In this document: piece after piece, positions 7,888 to 16,239 of the stretch
Position numbering within the stretch: position 1 is the first letter of the stretch
Layout: the number at the start of each line of letters is the position of its first letter
Source: Psychrobacillus sp042945595
GTDB lineage: Bacteria > Bacillota > Bacilli > Bacillales_A > Planococcaceae
Assembly: GCF_042945595.1 (NCBI RefSeq)
Contig: NZ_CP168493.1
Location: 3,100,001 to 3,164,000, forward strand
Reading direction: 5' to 3'
Length of the DNA: 64,000 nucleotides
The notes under the pieces: model-generated
The model's input: the letters and a program-made list of their open reading frames with translations, nothing else
Told to the model about the DNA's origin: nothing
The model's database searches: none
Translations under genes and position numbers: made by a program

Positions 7888-8520
7888 ATGATTATTAGCA
7901 ACAGAAAGAATAATACACTAAATAATTTGTTGTATACAGTTTTACTTCTGCTAACAGGCTATGGGGTGAGTTATTTTAATAGTAAGTTGTTTAACGGATT
8001 TGGCGCACTTGTTTGGTTGCTTATTTTTATTTTGCTAACGTTAAGTTTTAGTTCAGTTAGAAGTCTGATTGTCCCTTTAATAAATTTCAAGCCATTTAAA
8101 AGTCCTTTGACTTACCTATATATGTTAGTGGGAATTTTTATTCCCTACATAGTATTAAGGTTAAGCATTCATTACGAAATTTTAATGGACCGAAGTCTCA
8201 TCGTTTATTACAAAAATGGTTTGCTTGAGGGTTTAAAACAATATCCTTTAATAAAGGCTGTCATCTTCGCTCCAATTTGGGAGGAACTTCTTTTTAGAGG
8301 GGTACTATTATTTGCTCTATTAAAAGTAGTGAAGCCAATATGGGCTGTAGTAATTACTTCAGTAATTTTTTCTCTGTTCCATCCTGCCTACTTATTCTTA
8401 TCACTTATTGCAGGGGTTGTTCTTGCTTGTATTGCAATAAAAACTAAATCCGTCATACCTTCAATCGTCACTCATTCTATTTGGAACTTGTATACTGGAA
8501 AGCTGTTTCTATTTTTGTAA
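7888..8520 (+). CDS. CPBP-family intramembrane glutamic protease
   Basis: A 210-aa protein with about six hydrophobic helices and the three CPBP (Abi) motifs. These are EELLFR at residues 132-137 (catalytic Glu pair and Arg), FSLFH ending at His165, and HSIWN at 196-200. Eukaryotic relatives process CaaX proteins; bacterial ones are linked to bacteriocin immunity or regulated proteolysis. The substrate here is unknown. AAGGGGG lies before the ATG. It is a single-gene unit with island repeats on both sides. Confidence 0.87.
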   Translation: MIISNRKNNTLNNLLYTVLLLLTGYGVSYFNSKLFNGFGALVWLLIFILLTLSFSSVRSLIVPLINFKPFKSPLTYLYMLVGIFIPYIVLRLSIHYEILMDRSLIVYYKNGLLEGLKQYPLIKAVIFAPIWEELLFRGVLLFALLKVVKPIWAVVITSVIFSLFHPAYLFLSLIAGVVLACIAIKTKSVIPSIVTHSIWNLYTGKLFLFL

Positions 8521-8535
8521 TCAAACACAATTTTT

Positions 8536-8569
8536 CTTATTCAACTAACGGGTGCTTTACTTCAAGAAG
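8536..8569. repeat. Island palindromic repeat, copy 2
   Basis: CTTATTCAACTAACGGGTGC then TTTACTTCAAGAAG, imperfect arms. Confidence 0.8.
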
Positions 8570-8584
8570 GAGTAAATTCTTTTT

Positions 8585-8619
8585 CTTATTGAACTAACGG
8601 AGCAGTTTAGTTGAAGAAG
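8585..8619. repeat. Island palindromic repeat, copy 3
   Basis: CTTATTGAACTAACGGAGCA then GTTTAGTTGAAGAAG. It lies 15 bp after copy 2, so the two form a pair. Confidence 0.8.
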
Positions 8620-8670
8620 GAATGATTGTACCTAAAGAGGACAAACTAAACCTAAATATAATTTAGGGTG

Positions 8671-9240
8671 ATGGAATTGGATAAAAGTAAACCTCTTCTA
8701 TTGGTTTTATTTAGTATACTAATTTGTGGGTTGTATTATGGAACAGTAAATGCAAAAATGAACGATACTCCTCCTTCCTTTGAGGAAAAAATTACTGAAG
8801 GCAAACAACTCACTCCTTTAGAAAGCCAGTTAATGTCTTTTATGAATGGTTTGATGGTAGGCGAACCAAAACAAGCCGTTGAATTGTGGATATTTGGCGT
8901 GAATAATCGAAGTGGTGCTGTTCAATATGCGATGTTGTCCCCTTCGCTTCGAAAACAATCAAGGAGTAAATTTGAGCAAACTCACTGGATAACAGGTCAG
9001 TCAAGCCCTTCGGTTAGTAACTTTCGTTTTACCAAAGTAGAAAAGCTTAGCGAATCCAAAATGCGGTATACCATTAAATATGATTTATGGGCATCATATG
9101 GAGATTTTGGTGGTGGGGAGAAGATTATAATCGTGGAAAAGAATTTAGAACCATTTAAAGAGAATTGGTTTATTTCATCAATAACAACGAAATTTAATCC
9201 ATGGGAAGCATTTACCCCAGCCGAGACAGTTTTAAAATGA
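8671..9240 (+). CDS. Secreted or membrane-anchored hypothetical protein
   Basis: About 189 aa. An N-terminal hydrophobic segment (LLLVLFSILICGLYYGTVNA) could be a signal peptide or anchor. The rest is soluble, with ELWIFGVNNRSGAVQYAMLSPSLR followed by a beta-rich half. The fold resembles the NTF2-like/DUF4878 type of envelope proteins, but I cannot assign it firmly. The start could also be the GTG directly before this ATG; the ribosome binding site is weak. Downstream is island repeat copy 4 joined to a terminator. Confidence 0.6.
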   Translation: MELDKSKPLLLVLFSILICGLYYGTVNAKMNDTPPSFEEKITEGKQLTPLESQLMSFMNGLMVGEPKQAVELWIFGVNNRSGAVQYAMLSPSLRKQSRSKFEQTHWITGQSSPSVSNFRFTKVEKLSESKMRYTIKYDLWASYGDFGGGEKIIIVEKNLEPFKENWFISSITTKFNPWEAFTPAETVLK

Positions 9241-9290
9241 AAACATTGCAGTTAACAATCAAATAAAGGGCAAAGTTTGTGAATAAATGT

Positions 9291-9320
9291 ACTTAAACTA
9301 ACGGGTGCTTTAGTTGAACA
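9291..9320. repeat. Island palindromic repeat, copy 4
   Basis: ACTTAAACTAACGGGTGCTT then TAGTTGAACA, joined directly to a terminator hairpin. Confidence 0.8.
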
Positions 9321-9321
9321 A

Positions 9322-9349
9322 GACCATCAAATTATGATGGTCTTTTTTT
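9322..9349 (+). terminator. Terminator next to repeat copy 4
   Basis: GACCATCA / TGATGGTC stem then seven T. The same stem sequence, without the T run, recurs beside another repeat copy near 19259. Confidence 0.8.
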
Positions 9350-9391
9350 GTCTCAATATCAATATTATTGTTTAAAAGAGTCTATTTGTTA

Positions 9392-9991
9392 TTAGTTTTC
9401 TGTTTCGTGCTTTTTTAACTCTACATAAAAAGATGCTTTAGGTATTCCGTTCAATTTTAATATGTCGGTCACACTCATTTTGTTTTCCGCTCGATTGTTA
9501 TATTGCTCAATTGCTTTCTGCATTACTTTTGGTGAAAATCCTGCTTTTCTTCCCATATGTTTACCCTGTTCTTTAGCACGTTCTCTTCCCTCTGTTGTTC
9601 TTTCTACAATTAAATCACGCTCAAATTGAGCAAATGAACCTAATATATTAAATAATAGAGTACCCAAACTATTAGACTTACCATTCGCTTCAAATGTCAT
9701 GTTCTCTTTCAAAAACTGTACATTAACTCCACTCTCTTTAAGTTCCTCTATAATCTTGTTCAAGTCGATTATTGAACGTGCTAGTCGGTCAATCTTAGTA
9801 ACAACTAACGTGTCGCCTTCTCTCAAATAATCTAAGCATTCTTTTAATGCCGTTCTTTGCATAGTACTCGTACCTGTTATCTTCTCATGAAATATTTTTG
9901 TTGCTCCTGCTTCTTCAAGTAGTACCTTTTGTGTTTCTAATCCGTTGTCTTGCCCTGCTGTCGATACCCTTGCATAACCTATGTTTGACAT
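9392..9991 (-). CDS. Serine recombinase (resolvase/invertase family)
   Basis: A 199-aa small serine recombinase. The N-terminus NIGYARVSTAGQ carries the catalytic Ser10. VTKIDRLARS and the helix-E region LLFNILGSFAQFERDLIVERTTEGRERAKEQG follow, and the C-terminal 50 residues contain a helix-turn-helix (MSVTDILKLNGIPKASFYVEL). It would resolve or invert DNA at paired sites. Such genes sit in transposons and plasmids; no transposase neighbour is seen here. Upstream are two direct copies of TATAGACTAA and a short palindrome that could be its binding sites. Confidence 0.93.
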   Translation of the reverse strand: MSNIGYARVSTAGQDNGLETQKVLLEEAGATKIFHEKITGTSTMQRTALKECLDYLREGDTLVVTKIDRLARSIIDLNKIIEELKESGVNVQFLKENMTFEANGKSNSLGTLLFNILGSFAQFERDLIVERTTEGRERAKEQGKHMGRKAGFSPKVMQKAIEQYNNRAENKMSVTDILKLNGIPKASFYVELKKHETEN

Positions 9992-10037
9992 GTTATTCGC
10001 TCCTGTCTAAAAGTTAATTATGTTTTATACTTTTAAT

Positions 10038-10122
10038 TATAGACTAACTTATAGACTAATAAAAGAGTAAATATCAGACCATTCCTATCAATAACTTTAT
10101 AAGTCCAGAAGTTGAAACTTCT
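10038..10122 (-). promoter_or_regulatory. Possible recombinase binding region
   Basis: Direct repeats TATAGACTAA at 10038 and 10050 (12 bp apart), then the palindrome AGAAGTTGAAACTTCT at 10107-10122. All lie upstream of the serine recombinase gene. Confidence 0.4.
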
Positions 10123-10143
10123 GTACTAGCGAAATTATTTTAT

Positions 10144-10176
10144 AAAAAAAGAACTTCTATCTTTTTAGTTAGAAGT
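10144..10176 (-). terminator. Terminator after the NERD gene
   Basis: Minus-strand stem ACTTCTA / TAGAAGT followed by TCTTTTTTT, 30 bp beyond the NERD stop codon. Confidence 0.75.
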
Positions 10177-10208
10177 CCTAATATATCAAGGAGTGATTCT
10201 CTCTTTTT

Positions 10209-11051
10209 TTATTTAATTAGTTTTTGATGTTCATAACAATAAATATTACCCTTAAACCTTGTCTTGTTTGTTAAACAATATGCATTAACCTTTTCAGAAA
10301 CTACCTTCCCACACGTTTTACAAGCTAATATATCTTCCTCATTCTTAACAATCTCTTTCCTATCCTTTTCATTCAATTTTTCAACATGCTTATCTCTTAT
10401 TTGAGAATCAGATATGTTAGCATTCTTTAATTTATTATATAAATCTTGTAATTCTTCATTTGAATATAATGGTTCTGGATTCTGAAGTTTAAGTACATTA
10501 ATCTTTCTTGTGATAAACTCAGATAATTCCGTATCGTAGACAATTAAATCATTTGATTGTAACTTTCTTAATTCCTCATTTACTTTAAATGTACATCTTT
10601 TAGTAAATGACACCATTGAAACAAATTGTGTATCTTCGATTATATCTAGAACCGTTTTAATCGCTTGTATATGACCATAATTCTGATTAAATGGATTCAT
10701 CATCGGAAACTTTCCATTAACACTCCATTTAGCCCTGCTTCTATCACCATATATAGTACCAGCGTAATTTTTAGTCTCAATTACAAATATTGCATAAGGA
10801 GTAAAGATAACATGGTCAGTTTGTGAATATCCTGACTTTCCCTTGCTGTTGAGAATTAACACATCACTAAGGTATTTACTATTCTTAGGTAGTTGGTCAA
10901 GTTGTATATTTATCTTATATTCTCCAAGTTCACCAATTCTTGTAGAAGTAATATTTGACTTTTTCTCTTTGATATCACTTTTTTTAGCAACGGAGACTTC
11001 CTGTGGTGTTTCTCCTCTAGATACCTTTTTAAAAATTCTTGATAATATCAT
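10209..11051 (-). CDS. NERD-domain nuclease-like protein
   Basis: A 280-aa protein with a NERD (nuclease-related) domain at about residues 35-150. SQTDHVIFTPYAIFVIETKN carries the D...ExK residues of the PD-(D/E)xK fold, and NPFNQNYGHIQAIK follows as usual for the family. A C-terminal Cys pair (CKTCG) plus later Cys/His suggests a zinc ribbon. It probably cleaves or binds nucleic acid. It is translated 15 bp after the HNH gene, so the two likely act together in defence or DNA turnover. SD GGAGGAG. Confidence 0.85.
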   Translation of the reverse strand: MILSRIFKKVSRGETPQEVSVAKKSDIKEKKSNITSTRIGELGEYKINIQLDQLPKNSKYLSDVLILNSKGKSGYSQTDHVIFTPYAIFVIETKNYAGTIYGDRSRAKWSVNGKFPMMNPFNQNYGHIQAIKTVLDIIEDTQFVSMVSFTKRCTFKVNEELRKLQSNDLIVYDTELSEFITRKINVLKLQNPEPLYSNEELQDLYNKLKNANISDSQIRDKHVEKLNEKDRKEIVKNEEDILACKTCGKVVSEKVNAYCLTNKTRFKGNIYCYEHQKLIK

Positions 11052-11066
11052 TGACTCCTCCTTCCT

Positions 11067-12266
11067 TTAATTACTTATTTCGGTTTCCATTTTACTTCGT
11101 AATGCTATAAAAATTCCCTTCAACTCATCAATAGTTAATACATTATCTTTACGTCTATGAATCATTCTGTGGCAATTTGCACACACAGGCATCAAATCTA
11201 CTTCTGGATTAATTAAAACTTCTTCTTTAAGTGTACTTAATAGGTTTACATGATGAACTTCAATAAAATCCGCACCCCGTTCTCCATAGGATTTTTCAAA
11301 GTTGAAACCACATACAGCACAATCTAATCCATGATGTTTAATTGCTTTAGCCCTATTATTAGGGTTACGCTCATATCGTTTACCATGATAGGTTTTAGTA
11401 GCACCATCTTTATAGTATTCATCTTCTTCTGACATTTCAGAATCAATGTCATCACTTGAAACCTTTAAAATAGCATCTTTTAAAATTGATTGATATTCTT
11501 CGAACAAGACAACCAAAACATCTTTATTATCCTTTTGCCAATCACTGCTGTTTTGTCTACCTTGTTTGTAATGTACCATTGCAACATCTTCTATTTTTAC
11601 TAAAGGGTTTTGTTGATGTAATAGTATAATACCTTCTTTTTTTGCTGTTGTTAATAATTTCATTGTTACTTCACTTTGGACTTCTATTCGATTTATTATT
11701 TCATTATTTTCAAGCAAATAAACTAGATATTTAGGCAAAGTATTTTCCATCTCTACTTTTACAGTTATAATGTAATATTTTCTTATTTCACCAATCTGAT
11801 ACTCTTGATTTTGTAGTCTTTTAATAAATAATTCATAATTGAATTCATTAAATTTACTCTTATTTTTATCTGGTTCGTGTATTCTAATGCTACTTGCTTC
11901 TATATGTTCTTCTAACTCATTCTCTATTTGAGCATTTGAAGTCTCAAACCCATATTCCTTCAATCTTTCTCTTGCAGTCTTTCTTTCATCTTCACTAAAC
12001 AATGATATGTATTCTTCTTTAAGAATTAAAGCCTCTACCGTTAAAGCAAGCCCATCTAATCCACCTTTTAAATATAAGTTTGTAAACCCCTCAGATGGCT
12101 TGTTGCTATGTATTAATTTCTTTGCAACATGTATTCCTTTTTGGGTATTAATCATTTGTAGGAATATCAAAGCATTGTAACCAATCTTTTTCCCGTTTTT
12201 ATATATGTTTATCATATCGTTGTGAAATAACTTCTCTAGTTCTAGTTGACTCTGAGAATTAACCAT
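11067..12266 (-). CDS. HNH endonuclease, restriction-like
   Basis: A 399-aa protein. The C-terminus is a zinc-stabilised HNH nuclease of the McrA type: CxxC at 316-319, the catalytic HH at 338-339 and CANCH at 362-366. The N-terminal 100 residues (YLKGGLDGLALTVEALIL then ERLKEYGF) look like the helical domain often joined to restriction nucleases. The middle (about 145-260) is probably a target-sensing domain; I cannot name it. No methylase is nearby, so a modification-dependent (type IV-like) restriction enzyme is a reasonable inference. Operon with the NERD gene. SD GAGGTGG. Confidence 0.83.
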   Translation of the reverse strand: MVNSQSQLELEKLFHNDMINIYKNGKKIGYNALIFLQMINTQKGIHVAKKLIHSNKPSEGFTNLYLKGGLDGLALTVEALILKEEYISLFSEDERKTARERLKEYGFETSNAQIENELEEHIEASSIRIHEPDKNKSKFNEFNYELFIKRLQNQEYQIGEIRKYYIITVKVEMENTLPKYLVYLLENNEIINRIEVQSEVTMKLLTTAKKEGIILLHQQNPLVKIEDVAMVHYKQGRQNSSDWQKDNKDVLVVLFEEYQSILKDAILKVSSDDIDSEMSEEDEYYKDGATKTYHGKRYERNPNNRAKAIKHHGLDCAVCGFNFEKSYGERGADFIEVHHVNLLSTLKEEVLINPEVDLMPVCANCHRMIHRRKDNVLTIDELKGIFIALRSKMETEISN

Positions 12267-12350
12267 TTAACCACCTCTATATCTTTGTTTATATTCCTTT
12301 TTTCAAGGTTTTAATGAATTATTATATTGCACTTATTTTTTGCTAAAATA

Positions 12351-12465
12351 TTAATTGGTAAAGATTTCAGCCCATTGTAATAAATCAAGTTTGTAATCAG
12401 CTTGTTTCGGTTCATTTCCTTTTCTATTTCTTTCAAGATACTTTAAATCACTTTTTTTTATTCAT
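12351..12465 (-). pseudogene. Short frameshifted ORF between CBASS and HNH genes
   Basis: A good ribosome binding site (AAAGGTGG) and ATG at 12463-12465 lead into MNKKK and a stop just after a run of eight A. With one A fewer, the frame would continue for about 32 more codons (SDLKYLERNRKGNEPKQADY...) to the TAA at 12351. It could be a decayed small gene, a length-variable switch or chance. The rest of 12267-12533 shows nothing clear. Confidence 0.35.
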
Positions 12466-12533
12466 ATATAAAATCACCACCTTTCATTTTTAAGTATCTA
12501 CAAAGACAAAAAAAACACTTGTTTCAAAAGGGA

Positions 12534-13121
12534 TTACTTTTTGATTTGTTTTTGTAATTTAAGTACACCGTAATTTACGTTTTGAGGTGGCTCATTATAA
12601 TATTTCCCTTCTAACTCACCCTCATCTAATGTAAATTCTAATGTTGCCATTCCACTGTGCTCACCCATAGTTCCATCAGATTTCACCAGATTATTTTTGT
12701 TCAAATACACATACCTTAATACCGTTCTTGCACCATTATTAATATCTAAATTTGCGCTAATACTATAAGACTTTGATTGATTAAAAATTCCTGAAATAAA
12801 AATATGAGTCCACGTTTGTTTTATAACAATACATGCTGGCATCTCTGATTTAAATTCATGATATGAGGAGGAAAGTGTCCCTTCCCATGTACCATTAAGA
12901 TTAGGAGTCTTTATTATACCTATTTTATAAAAGATACCCCATTTCCATAAGTATTTATCGAAGAGTAGAAATACTAATCCGAATATAGTAAAACCTATAA
13001 CTGATATTTCGATATGACTAATAGTAAAAACATAATTAATAAAACTTGTTAAGGAAATTGAAATGATAACTAACATAAAATAAATTAATTTTCTATCATA
13101 ATCAATACTATACTGATGCAT
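12534..13121 (-). CDS. CBASS effector, Cap15-like (2TM plus beta-barrel)
   Basis: A 195-aa protein. Two transmembrane helices lie at about residues 11-31 and 35-54, followed by a beta-strand-rich domain from about 72 (NGTWEGTLSSSYHEF...) to the end. This is the layout of the SMODS-associated 2TM-beta (S-2TMbeta, Cap15) effectors. There the barrel binds the cyclic nucleotide and the helices oligomerise to damage the inner membrane. Its ATG overlaps the TGA of the CD-NTase gene by one base (TGATG), so the two are translationally coupled. The assignment rests on layout, context and the NGTWEG-type start of the barrel. Confidence 0.8.
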   Translation of the reverse strand: MHQYSIDYDRKLIYFMLVIISISLTSFINYVFTISHIEISVIGFTIFGLVFLLFDKYLWKWGIFYKIGIIKTPNLNGTWEGTLSSSYHEFKSEMPACIVIKQTWTHIFISGIFNQSKSYSISANLDINNGARTVLRYVYLNKNNLVKSDGTMGEHSGMATLEFTLDEGELEGKYYNEPPQNVNYGVLKLQKQIKK

Positions 13122-14029
13122 CAGTTACCCCACTCATTCCATAATGTTATACATTCATTAATAAATTTTCTGGCATCAATTTCATTCCACTGTTCTTGAG
13201 CAACACCAAACAAAATGATGGTTTTATTTTGACAAATACATGATGATAAGTTGTTTCTATTGTCACCTAGCCATTTCAATAAATTGAATACAGTTTGACT
13301 AAAATCATTCCTAATAAATTTATCATTTGGAACATTGTATAAAAGGTTTTCAACAAAATAAGAAGGAGCAGTGTTTCTATCTAACTTCCCAGAAGTAACT
13401 AATCTGCTTTTTATATTCTTGAAAATTCTTATTGTTTTTTTATACATTTCTCCTGTTTGTTGATTTTTCTCAGCTCCATATGAATAATGGCGTTTTGGAT
13501 AATTGATAACTTCCCTATTTTCCTCTGTAGTATAGAATTTCATGCCTTCTAAAAAAATTTGTGAATCTGTCGAGTACCCATAGTCAATGTATTTTCTGTA
13601 CTGAATGCAAGGGACCACATCAGCCTCATAATTTCCCGTATTAATTTTGATTGATTTATTTCCTATTTCAATAAGGTTCGAACCAAAATAATTTATCAAA
13701 GTGTCTAGAACTTCTTTCTTATAGATTGCCCATGTATATTGACTTGAATTTGTTTGAGAAGCATATATTTCTTTCTTCTCGCTTGAAAGTTCAGATGAAT
13801 CACCATAAAATACGTTATTTGTTTGTACAACAATATCTACATCGCTATTTCCATATATATTTGTACTGTTTCTATATGAACCTTGAAGATATATTGATAC
13901 AGAATTTTTATTCGTAATGAGGGATTTTTCTCCTCGCAAAATCCCTTCAATTTTTTCTCGTAGTGCCTTTGGTGTAGCAGTTGCCCCTTCATTAGACCAT
14001 GTACTTAGTTGTGAATTAGGAATTGTCAC
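13121..14029 (-). CDS. CBASS cyclic-oligonucleotide synthase (CD-NTase)
   Basis: A 302-aa cGAS/DncV-like nucleotidyltransferase of the SMODS type. The catalytic motif is complete: LQGSYRNST with Gly50-Ser51, NSDVDIVV with Asp63 and Asp65, and the third acid Asp137 in YEADVVP. On sensing phage it would make a cyclic di- or oligonucleotide that activates the membrane protein encoded next to it. There are no Cap2/Cap3 (E1/E2, JAB) or HORMA genes, so this is a minimal type I CBASS. Start GTG, with AGAGGG 8 nt upstream. The clade (CdnE- or CdnB-like) cannot be settled by eye. Confidence 0.9.
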   Translation of the reverse strand: MTIPNSQLSTWSNEGATATPKALREKIEGILRGEKSLITNKNSVSIYLQGSYRNSTNIYGNSDVDIVVQTNNVFYGDSSELSSEKKEIYASQTNSSQYTWAIYKKEVLDTLINYFGSNLIEIGNKSIKINTGNYEADVVPCIQYRKYIDYGYSTDSQIFLEGMKFYTTEENREVINYPKRHYSYGAEKNQQTGEMYKKTIRIFKNIKSRLVTSGKLDRNTAPSYFVENLLYNVPNDKFIRNDFSQTVFNLLKWLGDNRNNLSSCICQNKTIILFGVAQEQWNEIDARKFINECITLWNEWGN

Positions 14030-14507
14030 GTTAGCCCTCTTTTCAAAATGATTTAACTTTTAAGTTTTCAATTTAGACAGAACTAGCCTTCGCTATTATT
14101 CTACTATTTATCTACAATAATAAAAAGGTTGTAACAGAATTTTTTGAATTCAATAAAATTGCCAACATAAAATTAAAAAGTTTTATCTTCGGGTTTCATA
14201 GTTAAGCTGAAGGGGGCTTTTGTTAAATTACGAGGAGCATTTAATATTTTCAAGCTCATTTTTTGTCAATGAAATTGTGATTTCATTGGCTCTTTAGCTC
14301 AAAATGGAGCAGTCGCATTATTATACTTCAAACGAATTAAATAATATGGTGCGTCATTAAAAAAACGAAACAACCTAAATGATTATTTCGCTCTAAAATT
14401 TATATATTAAAAAGCTATGTTAAAGGTAAAGGTTGATTTAAAAATGTGCATAAAAAATGAGCTTGGAAAAGTATCTCCATGCTCATTTTATTTTGAGGTC
14501 TTTTTTT
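14030..14507. other. Non-coding region upstream of the CBASS operon
   Basis: No convincing gene. A weak minus-strand promoter (TTACAA, 17 nt, ATAAAT) lies about 90 bp before the CD-NTase start. A perfect hairpin CAATGAAAT/ATTTCATTG is at 14267-14288. A hairpin near 14455-14490 (AAAATGAGC...GCTCATTTT), with T runs on both sides, probably terminates the lipoprotein gene to its right. Confidence 0.5.
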
Positions 14508-14547
14508 ACTAAAGCACCCGTTAGTTTAAGTGTATAATTTCACAATC
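14508..14547. repeat. Island palindromic repeat, copy 5 (extended form)
   Basis: ACTAAAGCACCCGTTAGTTT followed by the shared extension AAGTGTATAATTTCACAATC. Confidence 0.85.
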
Positions 14548-14578
14548 TCTTCATAAGATATAGATTTGTCAATTTCAC

Positions 14579-15106
14579 TCATTTTGTTGGTTTCTCCGCT
14601 ACAACATTAAAATTCGTTGTTAATGTTGACTCTTCATATGAGAAGGTAATTTTATAGTCTATTATTTCATTTGTTTCTATTTTACGAATTGATGTTGTTA
14701 CCGTACCATCCCCGACATAAGTTAGCCGACTATTATCAGCAAATTCGTAAGTTTTTACACCATCTACTTCATTTTCTGCAAAACCCATTTTTTGAATCGT
14801 ATCTCCGTAAATAAAAGCAAGATTGCAACTATTATTATCTATATTATCGTAAAAAGAAATAACCGCCTTTAACATTGGTAATTTATCATCTTTCACTAAT
14901 ACATAATCAGTTATTTCATATTTACCATAATCTTTATTCTCCTTAAATGTTGCTATTGCGTCATCTTTGGAATAATTCTTATTAACTGATGTTTGTTGAT
15001 TTTTATTTAATGAAGAATTTGGATATTCCGATACACTCTGAGTAGTATTAGAACATCCTATTAGGGTTAACGTCAAAAATATCCCCAAAGTTAATCTTAG
15101 TTTCAT
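14579..15106 (-). CDS. Lipoprotein of unknown function (175 aa)
   Basis: The N-terminus MKLRLTLGIFLTLTLIGCSN is a signal peptide with a clear lipobox (LIGC), so the mature protein should be lipid-anchored on the outer face of the membrane. The remaining 155 residues are soluble and beta-rich (VLVKDDKLPMLKAVISFYDN), with no motif I recognise. SD GGGAGG. It is a single-gene unit with repeat copies on both sides. Confidence 0.7.
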   Translation of the reverse strand: MKLRLTLGIFLTLTLIGCSNTTQSVSEYPNSSLNKNQQTSVNKNYSKDDAIATFKENKDYGKYEITDYVLVKDDKLPMLKAVISFYDNIDNNSCNLAFIYGDTIQKMGFAENEVDGVKTYEFADNSRLTYVGDGTVTTSIRKIETNEIIDYKITFSYEESTLTTNFNVVAEKPTK

Positions 15107-15186
15107 ACATTTTTCCTCCCTACTTAAAAAATATTAATAAATTAACCAACATTTTTTTATATATTTTACCACAAATAACCATTAGA

Positions 15187-15263
15187 CTTATTGAATTAAA
15201 ATGCCCTAATAGTAAAAAAGGCTTTACTCCTACTTGAAGTAAAGCACCCGTTAGTTGAATAAG
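15187..15263. repeat. Island repeat, copy 6 (compound)
   Basis: Two family members in a row: TTGAATTAAAATGCCCTAATAG, then CTTGAAGTAAAGCACCCGTT and AGTTGAATAAG, linked by AAAAAAGGCTTTACTCC. Confidence 0.8.
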
Positions 15264-15318
15264 AAAATGTATATTACTGTTGTTGCTGTAATTACCACGA
15301 AAATTAACACAAAATGAA

Positions 15319-15735
15319 CTAACCCTCACTTAATTTGCTCACAACATTTTGTATCTTACTGTCTATTTCACTATTTAGGTTTTTTTCATACACATAAAAA
15401 AGAATCACATTTTTTACTTCATACACTTTATATGAAATCAAATTGGCAAGTTCCGTTTTTTTACGAAAATCCTCCAAACCATTCTCTCGTTCTTTAGTTG
15501 AATCATAGATATAAACCGATAACATCTTACCATCCAATTCATAAACAGAAGGTCTGACTCCGTTAAGTTTCATTACAAAAATGTTTTTATCGTTAACTTT
15601 ACTGTCTATAAGTGACATTTCTTGTTCCTCAAATGAAGATAGCGTTTCTTCCAATGTAATCGTATTGGAATCTGTTACTTGGCAACCAATCAACAAGAAA
15701 ACCATTAATAAAAATATCAAAGCTACTTTATTCAA
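15319..15735 (-). CDS. Small lipoprotein of unknown function (138 aa)
   Basis: MNKVALIFLLMVFLLIGCQ is a lipoprotein signal with lipobox LIGC. The mature part is about 120 aa, mixed charge, with LNGVRPSVYELDGKMLSVYIYDSTKERE suggesting an alpha/beta domain. No family recognised. SD AGGGGG. Compound repeats lie on both sides, as with its neighbours. Confidence 0.7.
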   Translation of the reverse strand: MNKVALIFLLMVFLLIGCQVTDSNTITLEETLSSFEEQEMSLIDSKVNDKNIFVMKLNGVRPSVYELDGKMLSVYIYDSTKERENGLEDFRKKTELANLISYKVYEVKNVILFYVYEKNLNSEIDSKIQNVVSKLSEG

Positions 15736-15790
15736 TAAATCGCCCCCTTAAATTAATTAACATAAAAACAATGTTTCAAGTCAGTACTTG

Positions 15791-15860
15791 TTATACTAAA
15801 CTGCCCCGTTAGTAAAAAAGGCTCTACTCCTTATTGAAGTAAAGCACCCGTTAGTTTAAT
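15791..15860. repeat. Island repeat, copy 7 (compound)
   Basis: TTATACTAAACTGCCCCGTT with AGT, the linker AAAAAAGGCTCTACTCC, then TTGAAGTAAAGCACCCGTTA. Same order of parts as copies 6 and 8. Confidence 0.8.
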
Positions 15861-16087
15861 TACCTTTCCTTCTTGAAAGACACAATAATAAATACAATTC
15901 CAACAAGGAAAAATAGCCCTGTAAAAAGGTTATCGGATAATGGCATTGTTTGTGGAATAGTATCCCACGTTCCAGTATTTATTTGTGCTGACCAATAAAT
16001 ATATGCAGTTAAGCGTTCAATCGTAAAAATTAGTCCACTAGTTAAAAAGAATAACGACCCTAAAATTAGACTTGTTTTTTTATCCAA
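15860..16087 (-). CDS. Small two-helix membrane protein (75 aa)
   Basis: TTG start directly after GGAGG. The protein starts MDKKTSLILGSLFFLTSGLI, has a loop rich in Trp and Thr (YWSAQINTGTWDTIPQTMPL) and a second helix (LFTGLFFLVGIVFIIVSF) with a KKER tail. Family unknown; it could be an immunity-type or envelope peptide, but nothing in the sequence proves that. Confidence 0.65.
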   Translation of the reverse strand: MDKKTSLILGSLFFLTSGLIFTIERLTAYIYWSAQINTGTWDTIPQTMPLSDNLFTGLFFLVGIVFIIVSFKKER

Positions 16088-16142
16088 AAGATTACCTCCT
16101 ATGTTTAATAAAGTGCTTTGATTCGATTAAAAAAATACCTAC

Positions 16143-16217
16143 TCCTTATTCAACTAAACAGCGTCGTAAGTAAAAAATGCTTTACTCCTTCTTGAAGTAA
16201 AGCACCCGTTAGTTGAA
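16143..16217. repeat. Island repeat, copy 8 (compound)
   Basis: TTATTCAACTAAACAGCGTCG, linker AAAAAATGCTTTACTCC, then CTTGAAGTAAAGCACCCGTT and AGTTGAA. Confidence 0.8.
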
Positions 16218-16239
16218 AATGATTCAATTAAGATGATAT

